This document shows positions 23,741-34,356 of a DNA stretch of 64,000 nt, one piece after another; positions within the stretch are counted from its first letter, which is position 1, and every line of letters starts with the position of its first letter. The notes beneath the pieces are model-generated. The model saw only the letters and a program-made list of their open reading frames with translations. It did not search any database and had not been told where the DNA came from. The position numbers and the translations under genes are program-made. The stretch comes from Eucalyptus grandis. Taxonomy: Eukaryota > Streptophyta > Magnoliopsida > Myrtales > Myrtaceae. The stretch spans positions 12,108,559 through 12,172,558 of the forward strand of contig NC_052614.1 in the NCBI RefSeq assembly GCF_016545825.1, in the 5' to 3' direction.

Positions 23741-25195
23741 TAGTTGTTGCAACCCACTAATGTTTTGTACATTCCATAGATCGGCAAGGCAGCGACCTGA
23801 GCGATTCTGATTGATTGCTGTTGGTCCTGGTGTTTTTTTGTAGAGTCCGAGTCAAATGGCCAGCCTTTAAGTTTTCGCTATGCCCTCCTATTCTCCAATG
23901 GAACAGCTTTTGATTTGTTTCCCGATGTTCGCCTTCTGGATGATGAGCAAATTGGTCTTTTGGCGGCGCAAGGGAATGCGCAAACTTTCCACAGCATAGA
24001 CCCAACATCGATAGGTTGAGCCTTCTAGTTGGGCAGGGAGGACAAAACTTGGTTACATTGAGCCCCCACATGATTGAACTAAACCAATCCTCATTGCTAG
24101 TTCCAGCACATCCTGAGGTCTGTGATTGATGGACCTAATCAGCCCGTTGCATGGAAGGAATTCATCTCAGATCACATCAGATGCTTTGCTCCTAAGTTTT
24201 TGAAAACTTAATAGTTCAATAGTAAAAATTATCGGCGCAAAGTTGCCAACACTTCAAGGAATTTGCCAGTGCATACTACATAACTTACTATTATCGACAT
24301 GCTTAGACATGGTTAATAAAACATGTAAATGTATTACCCGTCATACAGCACGTTTAAATACATCTTGAGACTTTAATAAATGACAGAAAATGAGCATCTA
24401 GTGTATGCTGAAGCAGAAAAACCCAGCGAAAATCAAGAAAGTATCTACTCATTTACACACAGTATCAACTAATGCGCTCGCCATCCAAGCGTCCGTAATG
24501 GAGCCTCAACAATCACGCTCTTCTACTGGTCAAGATAGTGGGATTTCTACTTTCCAATCGTAGTAAAGTCACAGAGAACAGGAGTTTTGGACTACCCATT
24601 TCAGACACTGCAGCAACAAATTCATTGCTAAAGCCGGGTGATCAAACTATTGTGGACCTGAGATTACCATTAAGACTGACATTATTTCCATAAAGAATCC
24701 ATCTCTGGCTATAGTTACTAGTAGTATCTGGCCTAATTCCAGATTTGAGACTGCATACTATCTCAAATAACAGCAGTTACGTATCCAACTATCAGTACTC
24801 AGCCATTAACAAACAGTTTAGTCACGAGTGGAGGTTGAAACCATCAGTTATTCCACTAAGAGAATGCTTTCCAGACATTAGAATATGAACTCCCATGAGA
24901 GGGTGCACGGAAGATAGAGTCTGGGCAAGAACTGAGTATTGAAGATTGCTTATAGCACGGTCAGCTACAGTAGAAACACATATTTAACTAGAAAAGATAT
25001 GATTCCACTAACTCATTGAGAGAGAGAGAGAGAGAGAGAGGATATCATCATAGGCTATGGAGAAGATTATTGCAGATCCCAACAACGGACAGAAACAATG
25101 ACTATGGCATGCTCCAAGCACCTCTGGAGACACGAACAGAGGGACTCTTGTTTGTTACTCCCAATGCTTCTGTGGAGCAATGGAGACACGAAACA
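23741..25195. repeat. Dispersed repeat parts 2-4, copy B
   Basis: Same order of blocks as copy A: TCGGCAAGGCAGCGACC near 23780, the TGAGGTCTGTGATTGATGG block near 24113, the AAGCAGAAAAACCCAGCG block near 24412, a GA run at 25018-25041 and GGATATCATCATAG. At about 25196 it meets the gypsy gag fragment. Confidence 0.7.
25018..25041. repeat. (GA)n microsatellite
   Basis: About 12 GA units at the same place in the dispersed repeat as the runs at 1848 and 45329. Confidence 0.95.
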
Positions 25196-26560
25196 GAGGG
25201 TCTCTCTCTCCCTCCCTCCCTCCCAAGTGCACTCATGGTTGTACCCTTCTTGGACTTGATTGATCTAAGTTGCCGCAACGAACCAGTTGCGTCTCTTCCT
25301 GTTCCTCCTCGTGGGCCTCGACAAGCGCCACACATTTGGCCTCGTGTTGGGCAATCACGAGCCATGTGTGCACCATCGCACAAGAAACACTTGAAGGAGA
25401 AGTGCTCCTTCTTGTGTACTCCACCGCTCAACTCCGCCTTCGCCTTTATAGGGCCATTGGTGGTTTGCTTCCACTAGGACGGTGGAACTTGTTATCCCTG
25501 GTGACTTTGTCCCTCGGTCGGGAGTCCGACTTGTTTCAGGAAGTTGCCTTGTATTCCACAAGGGTCTCAGCCACAGACATGGCCATATAGAGATCCTTTG
25601 CCTTGCACCGTTTCAGCTCTTACTCTACCTATGGTTTGAGACCACTCATGAGTTGGAAGTAGGCCTCCGTATCATTGATGGAAGGGATTTGGAATAGCAA
25701 TTCCAAGAACTTCTTCACATATTCATGGACTCCTCCCTTTTGCTCAAGGTAACGGAGTTCGTCTTGAGCCTCCTCTTCCGCATAGGTGGGATAGTATCGT
25801 CATCGGAACTCCTCGACGAACGTCTCCCAAGTTGTTATAGGCTTACCGCACCTATCATCGCAACTATGACGCCATCACAATAAAGAGTCATCAGTCAAGT
25901 ATATGGCCACGGTAGTTACCCATAGTGCGCCATCGGTAAGCCCCATTGCTCGGAAGTATTGCTTCATGTACCACAGGAAATTGTCCATATCCTTGGCCAC
26001 CCACGAGCCCTTGAACTCCTTTGGTTTCAAGACGTCTACTCGTGGACCAGATTGCACAGTAGTCACCCATTCACGCATGCTGCTTCCAGCTTGGCAAGCT
26101 TCACCTTGATCTCAGCCATCTCTGCATGCATGGCCTCCACCAAGGCTTCCAAGGCATCATTTCGCTGCCAAAGTTCATTGGCTCTGTCGGTCAAGGTGCC
26201 CAACATCTCTCCTCGGAGTTCTCCCATGCCGGGTTTGAGCTCTTGTGCCTTTGTTTCGAGCTCTCACGCCTTTGCTTCGAGCTCTCGCTTTCCAAAATCA
26301 ACTCCTTCAATGCTCTCAGACAATTCTTCGACCGTTCTTTGGACGTCCCCAACAACGATCTCCATCTTCACCACGCATGTCTCCAAGTCATGCAGCACAT
26401 CCCTTGAACTCGAGCTACCACGTCCCTTCTTTTCCTTGGCGCCTTGTTGCTCAGTGGCCCTCCCACTTTGTTCCTCAAACACAGCTTTCTCACCCTGGAT
26501 GGACATTACATCCAAACGTGGATCCATTGTGCCTTGAATCGACTTGCTCTGATACCAGAT
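25196..26560 (-). pseudogene. Ty3/gypsy gag fragment, with PBS but no LTR
   Basis: Read from 26527 downward, it starts MDPRLDVMSIQ and passes through a Glu/Lys-rich coiled-coil stretch. The retrotransposon gag domain comes next (VDVLKPKEFKGSW and NFLWYMKQYFRAMGLTDG near 26020-25940, then YLTDDSLLWWRH near 25890). Last is a CCHC zinc knuckle CFLCDGAHMARDC near 25400-25360. Stops and frameshifts break it, and no protease follows. A perfect PBS reverse complement, GCTCTGATACCA, lies at 26546-26557, just upstream of the start codon. Instead of an LTR, dispersed-repeat sequence begins immediately after it. The gypsy lineage is uncertain. Confidence 0.85.
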
Positions 26561-26794
26561 TTACATAAACATTATGCTTTTCATCAAAGAGCTTAGGCAC
26601 AGCAACCTTTGCTTAAAAATCTCTCTCCCTCTCCCTCCCACCCCAACACCACCCCACCCCCGCCTTTTTTTTTTTTTCTCCTCCTCCTCCAGGGAACTAA
26701 ACCTCTAGAGGGACTTGGACAAGCCCAAAAGAAATTCCCTGAAGTATCTCTGAGAATGCACCCAAAAAAAAAAAAAAAAGAGTGCTGTAGAAGA
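26561..26794. repeat. Dispersed repeat part 4, copy B
   Basis: GATTTACATAAACATTATGC to about 26660 matches 33195-33260 and 45695-45760, followed by pyrimidine-rich and poly-A runs and a block with GGGACTTGGACAAGCCC, also seen at 45796 and 46049. Confidence 0.65.
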
Positions 26795-27935
26795 ATTATT
26801 TCAGTGTTTTAATCTTTTCAAATCATACTTGGAGATCATCAAGACTGTATCTAATAACGGGCCCTGTTAGATGCTCATATATCAGGGTTTCAATTTAACT
26901 TGTGGTTAGTTGCAAGCATATATGCTCTTTGCCACACAATTGTGAGATCAGATTAGTACCTGCTTACCCTGTAGAAGATTACATGATATTCGAATTGGAG
27001 TCACCACTGAGCCCTAATGCGCCATGATTTGCTCACCTTCAAATCCTTTTCCTTGAGAACCATTACGACAAACTTGTATTGGCTTTTGTGGACAGAGATA
27101 ACACAAGGAAGCTATTGAAGAAAGGAACTAAGCTAATTCAACCATAGTCACCTGACATTGCTGTTCTCATGGTTTCACTACAGTATCAAAGAGACATTGT
27201 GTTGAAGATGATTATAGACACCATCGATGGTGGAAAAGTTGGCAGCTAGAAGGTAGGTAGTATCATCAAACACAGAAACTCTTGCACACAAAAGTATCCA
27301 AGATTAGATCCAAACAGGTCAGTAGGAACTAAATTCCTGATTTATTGGCCCAATGCGCAGCCGCAAATTAACTGATAAATTGGAGATATTAGCGTCAAAA
27401 TTATGGCCACTTTGATGCTGTTAAGTTGCTTTCAGTCAGTAAAGGAACTGACAACTTTTCTAGGAATAAGAAGAGATACAGACCTCTGGTGCATTACTAG
27501 AATGGAAAAGCTTCTCACAGATAATGCTCTTATCTCAAATTCTGAATGTGAATACCAAAATCTAATTCCCTTCCTACCCAAAACAAATCATAAACTACTT
27601 TGTTTACTAGACAGTAAACAAGTTTAGCTACCACAATCAAAAGTGAAAGCCAAGAGCTCATCAGCAGACCCATAACAGTTACACTATCCTCCTTTCCATG
27701 TATTGCTGTGCAACTCATAAAGTGTTATGAATCCAAAGAGTTACCATGGTGACCATCAAATTGCAATGATAAGGTGAGGACAATGTCCAAGTGACAAATC
27801 ATTTGACAAATACTCCACTTTGTCTCACGAATCCTGATTAACATATTGATCCCAACCTTTCCCCAGTCAGTCAATCATACATTTGACATATAGAAGCACA
27901 TAATTCTCCATTCAACATCCAACCATAGTAATCCA
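26795..27935. repeat. Dispersed repeat part 1, copy E, 3' of the dehydrogenase gene
   Basis: Matches 21690-23740 (without the foldback element) and 46670-47770. Similarity ends near 27930 at CATAGTAATCCA, about 120 bp before the stop codon of the dehydrogenase gene on the minus strand. This segment may include the gene's 3' transcribed region, or the gene may simply sit beside a repeat copy. No coding seen. Confidence 0.65.
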
Positions 27936-28052
27936 CTCCTATTACAACACCAATACAGAGCAGCAAATGTAACTCTTCGTATATACCAAATGATCGTTTG
28001 TTTACGTATGCCAATATGAGTACACAATAAGAACCCTAAGCAGAGGTCATAC

Positions 28053-29102
28053 TCATACATTGGGGGAGCCCGCATTCTCGAGCTTAACATTGTTAAGCCG
28101 CTCAAGAGCCAGAATGAGCGCCTGAGTGCCCAAATTCCCCTCCCCATGAGCCTTGAGCGACAAGTAAAGCTGCTGAGCAAGCGCCAAGCCTGGCAATGCG
28201 AGCCCCATCCTCTCACATTCCTTCAGGCATATCCCCAAATCCTTCACAAAATGGTTCACATAGAACCCAGCCTCGAAATCCCTCTGCAGTATCCTGTTCC
28301 CATACAAATCCAGCGACTTCGAGCCCGCAGCCCCAGTCGATATCGCGCTTACAAACATCCCAACATCGAGCCCCGCCTTATAGGCATAAACCATGCCCTC
28401 CACCAGCCCCACCATTGTCGAAGCGATCGTGATTTGGTTCCCCAATTTCGCGAACTGCCCCTTTCCGGGCCCGCCCATGTAATTGACCTTCCCCATCACG
28501 GAGAACAGGGGCTCCAGCCTGCGGACCGTCGCCGGGTCGCCACCCGCGAAGATCGCGAGGGCAGCGTTGCGGGCACCGCGGTCGCCGCCCGACACGGGGG
28601 CGTCGACGGCGTGGCATCCCTTGGCGGAGGCGGCGGCGGAGATCTCCTCGGCGAGGGAGGGGTCGGAGGTGGTCATGTCCACGAGGACGCCGCCGGGGCG
28701 GAGGGAAGCGAGGGCGCCGGAGGAGGGGTCCAGGAGGACGGAGCGGACGTCGGAGGGGTACCCGACGATGGAGAAGACGACGTCGGAGAGGGCGGCAAGG
28801 GAGCGTGGGGAGTCGGCGAGGCGCGCGCCCATGTCGAGGAGCGGCTGGGCCTTGGAGACGGTGCGGTTGAAGACGGTGACGGCGAAGCCGGCACCGATGA
28901 GGTGGCCGCACATGGAGCGGCCCATGACGCCGGTGCCGATCCAGCCCACGCGGGTGTTGGAGGGAGCGATGGGATCGGAGGCGGTGGTGGCGGCGGCGGC
29001 GGACGACATGGCGCGGCGGAGGAGGAGGTAGAGAGCGGAGAAGGAGGGAGGAGAGGCTGAGCGGAGGAGTCCAGTGAGTGGCAGTGACGAAGGCATCGGC
29101 AT
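28053..29102 (-). CDS. 3-Hydroxyisobutyrate dehydrogenase-like 1 (beta-hydroxyacid dehydrogenase family)
   Basis: 349 residues, intact and intronless. The N-terminus is Arg/Ser/Ala-rich (residues 1-45), as for organelle import; an in-frame Met at 32 could give a shorter form. The Rossmann dinucleotide-binding motif WIGTGVMG is at 54-61. NRTVSKA (79-85) follows beta-2. The substrate signature DAPVSGGDRGARN is at 167-179 and the catalytic Lys is K219 in FAKLGNQ. The C-terminal helical domain includes GSKSLDLYG (260-268) and a well-kept VNHFVKDLGICL stretch (282-293). Length and motifs match the Arabidopsis At4g29120 type, which belongs with HIBADH and glyoxylate/succinic semialdehyde reductases. 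The likely reaction is NAD(P)-dependent oxidation or reduction of a beta-hydroxyacid; its substrate cannot be told from sequence. The first 600 bases are strongly GC-rich compared with the surroundings. Upstream is plain AT-rich DNA. Confidence 0.95.
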   Translation of the reverse strand: MPMPSSLPLTGLLRSASPPSFSALYLLLRRAMSSAAAATTASDPIAPSNTRVGWIGTGVMGRSMCGHLIGAGFAVTVFNRTVSKAQPLLDMGARLADSPRSLAALSDVVFSIVGYPSDVRSVLLDPSSGALASLRPGGVLVDMTTSDPSLAEEISAAASAKGCHAVDAPVSGGDRGARNAALAIFAGGDPATVRRLEPLFSVMGKVNYMGGPGKGQFAKLGNQITIASTMVGLVEGMVYAYKAGLDVGMFVSAISTGAAGSKSLDLYGNRILQRDFEAGFYVNHFVKDLGICLKECERMGLALPGLALAQQLYLSLKAHGEGNLGTQALILALERLNNVKLENAGSPNV

Positions 29103-29500
29103 CCTCCATTTCGAAGGGTTGAGGAGGAGAAAATAGGGAAAAATTACAGAATGGATTTTTTGCTTTTTTTATTTCGTTATAATGCATCAGCTTATTAAAA
29201 TTACAATTATTAATTACAAAATAACAAAAGTCCAGGCCCTCGCAGAATTGCTCGTTTGTTTTCGTCGTATGTTGATGACATTTCGGTGTATTCCATGTTT
29301 CTTTGCGAAGGCAAACGGAAATATGCGCGGGTGCGACGTACCTGAGACGAGAAATGCCGACCAAACTTTTACTAACCGTTTCAGGCTCAACTCGATTGAT
29401 CACTCTGATGTTTATTCGAGTTATTCGATTAGCTGTCGAGTTCAGTTTGAGATAACTTACGCACGACGTTGATAAATTTGAAAGCTTTATCAAGTAGTCA
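29103..29500. other. Upstream region of the dehydrogenase gene
   Basis: Presumed promoter and 5' leader on the minus strand. It starts with a purine-rich leader (GGAGGATGCC context, GAAGG and GGAGGA on the minus strand near 29103-29135) and then turns AT-rich. I could not identify a convincing TATA box. A long minus frame crossing this region and the gene in another frame is a shadow of the GC-rich coding sequence. Confidence 0.35.
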
Positions 29501-31000
29501 GTAATGTTAGATCAAGCTTGAGTACAAGAACATGTGAATTTAGTCAATTGAAATTCCAACTTGGCAATTTAAATCGCTTCAATTTGAACTTGGCCATATT
29601 TTGTAACGTCTCTATTTCTCAATTTTTCTATTTTTTTCCTAAAATATAAAAATAACATAAATCATTAGAACATCGGCCATTTTTTCATTTTTAGGAACAA
29701 ATCAACAGCTAGGAAATAAATTTGGAACAAAAATAATCAGAAATCTAAAAAAAAAACCCCACTTCTTTGTTTCTTGAAACAAGAGGCATCCGGATCAAAT
29801 CGTCTAAAAAACGAGTTTGGGAATTGGTTCCTATTGGAATCGGTCTGAATCAAGTTCCAAATTTTGGAGCTGGTTGTAACTAGTCCAAGAACAAGTTCCG
29901 AATTAATACCCACCCTAAAATCAGATTGAACTGTCCTATTGCAGAACTGATTTCAGAACTGGTTTCAAAACTGGCTTTAGAAGCTAAAAAAGCCAAAATC
30001 TTAGTTTCTTTTTCTCATAAATTCTAACCTTAACACTCTTTCATCCTTTCATCTTCCCCTAAATTTTTATGGATGAATGGGAAATAGAATTTTATAATTT
30101 ATGTTTTATATTACGTGTTTAAACTTTTTGTCATTTATAACTATACATGACTACATATTCATCTTATGGATTGTTATTTTTTGCGAATTATGATTTTTGT
30201 TGTTCATCTTTTTACTTTCAATTGTTTCATTACTCATAATCTCATATAATTTAACTATAAAAATTGAACCAAAATGAGGAACAAAAATATAAAACAAGTT
30301 ATTGTGTAGACCTTAGAATTGGATTGGAAAAACAAAGTAGTTTCCAATAACCGGTTCTTAGCAAACAAGGTAGGCTTCAGGATCCAAACTGAGAAACGAT
30401 TATAATAAGGTAAGTTCCAAGTTACTATCCATCCAAAAACTGAGAAACGATTATAACGAGGCCCGGCGATCAATTAGACACGAGGCCCGGCAACCTCATC
30501 GGCTTCAAGGGAGCCTTACAGGCCTTCAACTGTGAGGTCGAGCATCGGCTAGCCACAATGAAGCTCCCCTGAGGTCGGCGGCCATCACCGAGGCCTGGCA
30601 ACCAACTAGAAAAGGAAGAAGAAGAAATGAAAAAAAGAAGAGAAAAAATTCAATATTAGAAAATCTTAGAAAATTATTGAAAACCTTAAAAAATCTACAT
30701 CACAAAAAGATTTTAGAATCATTCCAAACGCATTAATACTATATTTCTATTCCGAGAATAGAAATTTTATACAGTTACCAAATACAATAGAAATTTTCTA
30801 CAGTTACCAAATACATTTGAATGCTTAGAAACTATTTTTGAACTGAAATTGTTCACGGAAATAAAAAAATATTACCAAACACACCGACATTATCTATGGT
30901 TCAATCTGCATATGAATTAAAAAAAAAAAAACATGGAAATTGACCTGAAATTGCTACGAGAGATTAGCTCAAGTACGACAGTCACGAAATACGACCCTTA
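29501..31000. repeat. Degenerate repeats, no gene
   Basis: 29760-30480 is rich in imperfect GGTTCC/GAACC-type motifs and resembles 33370-33460 and 45860-46620. 30475-30610 is a short GC-rich block with repeated GAGGCCCGGC and GAGGTCGGCG motifs, like the core of the foldback element at 22100-22350. 30640-30900 is AT-rich and holds a short duplication (ACAGTTACCAAATACA twice, near 30771 and 30798), MITE-like. No coding frame stands out. Confidence 0.4.
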
Positions 31001-32100
31001 CACCAAATTTGAACGCTACAACAATACACAGAGACCATAGTTTTAATGTCTCAATTTTTTCACTTCTGATGTAAGGTCGTTATTTGCAGAATGAGAATTT
31101 CCTGATGTTGGATGCTAGCGATACGTAACTCTTGATTTTTCACTCCACTCCTCACTTGTTTTAGTTGCACTGTTTTCAGACGTTCTTGTTTGTTTTCTTT
31201 CCAGCCATCCAAAGGACATACATTGACTGTTCCGCTTCGAATGCTAGTACGAAACAATACAGCCAGAACTTCATACACCTGGTAAAATACCCATCCAGAG
31301 CTGGGATGACCTGGCTTGCTATATATCCAAAAATAATCATGAGCCGAGTAGAATGAGCAAGAGCAATGCAAATTAGAGGTTCTGAAAACTACTGAAAATT
31401 TTTACCTTCGAAAACAAGTTCTATTGAGCTGAGGAGCCATTCAAAATGTTGATCAGATTTCTTGTCGCTTTTGACAAAAACACGTTTTTTTTCCAGACAT
31501 TGATCGACGATCGGGGACCAGTGTGGCAATTGCTAAGACAACCTAAGCATTAACAAGGACGAGCAAAACTATGTTCCTATCAGTACAATTCACTGTAAGG
31601 ACACCCAGTAACAGAAAAAAATAACACTCCAAGACCTAACCAGCCAGATATGAAATGACTAGGACAAACCAAAGACAAGCTTCATGGATTTAAAACTCGA
31701 GGTATGATAATATTAAATTTCTCTCACACTAAGAGAAGCAACATCTAGATTACTCCAGACATGCTGAAGCAAGACCAGCAGAACCTTAGAAGATAATCCT
31801 ATAGCACATGGCTTCAACTCGTTCTATAGGGACAACATTAAGCCAGGAAGAACGCACACAGATATGTGCCAATCAGTAGCATCACAATATCCAGACGGCC
31901 AGAAAAGTAAAGTGAGGGGGGAAAATGGGAGCACACAGAACCTAGACATCCCAGGATCGCCCTCCTCAGCAACGGCGACCTATTTAAACATAGTATGACA
32001 TATAAAGACAGAGAATGTGCGACACAATACATTTCACTTCAAAAAGACAATCCAAAGGGAATACTGCTAAATAAGACGCAACTTCAAGGCCTAGTCCCCT
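31001..32100. other. Intergenic DNA, nothing recognised
   Basis: A 103-codon minus frame (31371-31060) and a 64-codon minus frame (32032-31838) exist but look like nothing I know. The sequence has mixed composition and could hold exons of a dead or noncoding gene. I cannot support a gene call. Confidence 0.3.
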
Positions 32101-32149
32101 ATTACCAAAGATAGCTGAATATAATGTACTTTAAGATCGAAGTTTCGCC

Positions 32150-32630
32150 TTGAACAGCTGTCGAACACCGCCTCATCCGCCACGTCTCAGCTGTCTGACA
32201 CTATTCAAACTTGTATTCAAATTCAAGTTGACATCTTCAATGCACCTTAACTTTAAAGGAATACTAGAGATATTTGGATAATTCTAATGGTTTTCTATAT
32301 CTCAAAATGATGCGAATATCTATATTTGATTATACGTATCTTGATTAATATGTCATCTTAGTTAGTCATTTCATGAAACCTATTAAATTGGGTGATGTAA
32401 TCTTCTTTATAACATATCGAAATATATATAATTACTCTCTTTCATATATCTTTCTTATAGATGTGATTTATTATTTAATTATTCTAACACTCTCTCTCAC
32501 GCTTAATCTGTTTTTTTTTGCGTAGTACTAAGTATGGAAGTTTAATTAAAGAGGCAAATTAGATCTGAAAATATTTGAACTCAGGACCTCATGTTCTAAT
32601 AGTATGTGAATTCAAGCAGAAAAACCCAGC
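32150..32630. repeat. Copia-type LTR remnant
   Basis: Matches 49195-49670: both carry a GAACACCGCCTCATCCG block, AGAGATATTTGGAT, a promoter-like GTGATGTAATCTTC stretch, CTCTCTTTCATATATCTTTC and, about 100 bp on, a block ending AATAGTATGTGAATTCAAGCAGAAA. The last block joins directly to dispersed repeat part 3. It is an old insertion shared by two copies of the host repeat, so the repeat was duplicated after the insertion. Confidence 0.5.
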
Positions 32631-32854
32631 GAAGATCAAAGAAAGTATAACTCATTTGTGCGCAATACCAGTTAATGCGCCCGTCATCCAAGCCAGTTAA
32701 TGATTTCAAGAAACCATTTTGTTTATTGGTGTTGTACTAGTCGAGATAGTCGGAATCCACTATCCAATCGCAGTAAAGTCGCAAGGAACAGGAGAATTGG
32801 ACTACCCAATTCAAACATAGCAACCACAAATTCATTGCTAAAGCTGGGTTGATC

Positions 32855-32881
32855 AGAGAGAGAGAGAGAGAGAGAGAGAGG
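32855..32881. repeat. (GA)n microsatellite
   Basis: About 13 units at the conserved GA position of the dispersed repeat. Confidence 0.95.
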
Positions 32882-33274
32882 ATATCATCATAGACTACGG
32901 AGAATGTTATCACAGATGTCGACGACAAACAAAAAGAAATGCCCATGGGATGCTTCAAGCGCCTGTGAACACACGAAAAGGAGGGACCCTTGTTTCCTAC
33001 TCCTAATGTTTCTGCAGCAAACGGAATTTTGACAAACCAAAAAGACATATCAAATACTTCATGTACATGAATAAAAGCATTTGTTCTGGAAGTCCACAGG
33101 TGCTATCCACTTGCCTCTTACATCAACTTTCCCATTTCTGGTTATTGCTTAACAATGGATACATTATCTGTTCTGCATAGTCAACAAGCTTTCTAGACCA
33201 GATTTACATAAACATTAAGCTCTTCATAAAGAGTTTAGGCACAGCAACTTTTGCTTCAAAGTATGAGCAGCTCA

Positions 33275-33277
<3 letters not shown>

Positions 33278-33319
<42 letters not shown>
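33278..33319. repeat. (CT)n microsatellite
   Basis: About 21 uninterrupted CT units. The matching position in copy C carries runs at 45772-45791 and 45979-46030. Confidence 0.95.
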
Positions 33320-33320
<1 letters not shown>

Positions 33321-33429
33321 ACAAATCTGTAGACAAGCCCAAAAGAAAGACAAGACAACATTCTAAAAGAATTGTTGAAAGTAGGGTTGAGCATGGTTCT
33401 TGAGTGGAACCAAAAACCTGAGAATTGGA

Positions 33430-34060
33430 CCCAAGGGAACCGGTTGAAGAAGTTTTGATTCCCACTCATTTGATGACTGGAAAGAGAAAAGCGTCCTCCG
33501 TGTACATCTAGGCGGAAAGAGAAAAGCGTCCCCATCGAGAATTTGAAGAAGTTTTGATTCCCACTCATTTGATGACTGGAAGTTCGAATGCAAGTCTCTG
33601 TCCATCTGGACAATTCCTAATTCGTGGTCCTATAATAATGTTGGTTCTATTCCCGAAGGCTTTGCTTTTTTCTACAATTTGTTTATAGGAATCATTTGAT
33701 TTCATCTCGACGGCTTTAGCAAAATCTTTTGCTACAGAAGGTGAAGATTCACATCCTTTCCTGGTAGTATACAACGGGAGCTCAGTTTTACTTTCTTCTT
33801 TCCGTTAGGCAATCATTGATCACATCAGGGACTCTAATTAGGTGGACAAAAGGATTCTCGATAGAAGATGCAGTGATAACAACTATCTTCACTTGTGTTT
33901 TACAGCCTGTAAAGTTCATTTTTAGGACTACATGTCCTGTGATGAACTTCTGCTATGCCAATACCCAAAATGGATGCATGCTGGCAGGTCCATCCATCTC
34001 CATTGACTTATGCATGGGTATTTATACCCGAATGAAACTCATTTCAAGCTTGTTTGAAAA
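33430..34060. repeat. Unclassified repeat P5, copy 2
   Basis: Matches 15470-15950. It contains an internal tandem duplication of about 99 bp (GAAGTTTTGATTCCCACTC at about 33449 and again at 33548), absent in copy 1. The minus frame 33774-33565 keeps the KGCESSPSVA stretch also seen in copy 1. It lies about 300 bp from the truncated end of the receptor gene. Confidence 0.55.
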
Positions 34061-34356
34061 GTAATGATCTCTCTCGAGATGACAATTCACCCTCATTTAT
34101 ACTAGAAACTATTCGCTAGGACAGAACAGGAAAATCACACGAGCTAATAGCTAAAACATGCCATTCTTATCTCAGTTGAACGAGTTTGAGAACACGAGCA
34201 TATGCCTCTTGAAGTCCGTTTGTGAATTGCCTAGTTGATGACAAAAAGGATACAAGTCTTCCGTCTGCGGTAGAGCGAGATATGGGAATCTCTTCTTATG
34301 GTTATTGATAATCATACGTGTCCATTGGTTCCTGCAAATATCACCCGAATAGTTGG

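Larger units (their letters stand above)
32631..33369. repeat. Dispersed repeat parts 3-4, copy F
   Basis: Has the AAAAACCCAGCGAAGATCAAAG start, a GA run at 32855-32881, GGATATCATCATAGACTA, and a long CT run at 33278-33319, in the same order as 45100-45800. Minus frames such as 33048-32737 include the simple repeat and are not credible genes. Confidence 0.65.

Noticed and set aside
25016..25590. Plus frames of 106-153 codons over the gag fragment
   Set aside because: They are antisense to a clear gag domain with a CCHC motif and start inside a GA microsatellite.
28146..29493. Long overlapping frames (28146-29060 plus, 29493-28378 minus, 28483-29031 plus) over the dehydrogenase gene
   Set aside because: They are out-of-frame readings of a GC-rich coding region, with Gly/Arg/Pro-rich low-complexity peptides and no domains.
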